A stretch of DNA of 5,828 bases, from NCBI GenBank assembly GCA_021797055.1, contig JAKAAI010000113.1, positions 1 through 5,828 of the forward strand. The letters are read 5' to 3'. Positions 5,801-5,828 of this stretch are shown here, in pieces. A program made the position numbers and the translations under genes. Numbering within the stretch: position 1 is the stretch's first letter; every line of letters starts with the position of its first letter. Below the pieces are notes generated by a model. It saw only the letters and a program-made list of their open reading frames with translations. It did no database searches and had not been told where the DNA came from. This DNA comes from Thermoplasmata archaeon. GTDB taxonomy: Archaea; Thermoplasmatota; Thermoplasmata; Thermoplasmatales; Thermoplasmataceae.

Positions 5801-5828
5801 AGAACCCAAGTTAAATATTTTTGGTTCT
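5801..5828. repeat. Imperfect inverted repeat at the window end
   Basis: AGAACCCAA (5801-5809) and TTGGTTCT (5821-5828) form arms that match except for one extra C, around an AT-rich loop. They lie 7 bases after the stop of the last gene. It could be a terminator hairpin, or the AT-rich TTAAATATTTTT in the loop could be the TATA box of the next gene. The feature runs into the window edge, so its full extent is unknown. Confidence 0.35.

Overview
The window looks like a piece of a thermoacidophilic euryarchaeal chromosome, most likely from the Thermoplasmata (Thermoplasma, Ferroplasma or Cuniculiplasma relatives). Three things point there: the tail of a 2-oxoacid:ferredoxin oxidoreductase beta subunit; a membrane-anchored seven-bladed YVTN-type propeller rich in N-glycosylation sequons, with a C-terminal 'WSVTFNG...NGTYAYSI...GGY' domain of the kind seen in Thermoplasmata surface proteins; and genes preceded by archaeal TATA-like boxes about 25-40 bases before the start codon, with little or no Shine-Dalgarno. 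The lineage is an inference from style, not a database match.

Layout. 1-416: 3' end of porB (core metabolism, higher GC). 417-899: no intact gene, but the minus strand holds a single reading frame (820 down to 539) that would encode a 93-codon cysteine-containing protein broken only by one in-frame TAA. Its TATA-like box lies back to back with the promoter of the next gene. 900-2402: the propeller surface protein. 2403-2626: intergenic, with a T-run terminator candidate and two perfect short palindromes just before the next promoter. 2627-4136: two tightly spaced genes, an all-helical protein of unknown family followed by a large PIN-domain nuclease-like protein. 4137-4372: intergenic, with a T-run and a very AT-rich promoter region. 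4373-5794: an unrecognised 473-residue protein whose N-terminus resembles a PD-(D/E)XK nuclease fold and whose C-terminus has a helix-turn-helix-like segment. 5795-5828: a short imperfect inverted repeat at the window edge.

How the parts fit. The left side (porB, surface protein) looks like ordinary chromosomal content. The right side (2627-5794) is more AT-rich by eye and carries three proteins of accessory character: a helical partner plus PIN nuclease that are almost certainly co-transcribed, and a separately promoted nuclease-like/HTH protein in the same orientation. This resembles a defence, toxin-antitoxin or mobile-element cargo island. The helical-protein/PIN pair is the best candidate here for an undescribed two-component system, but its function cannot be settled from sequence alone.
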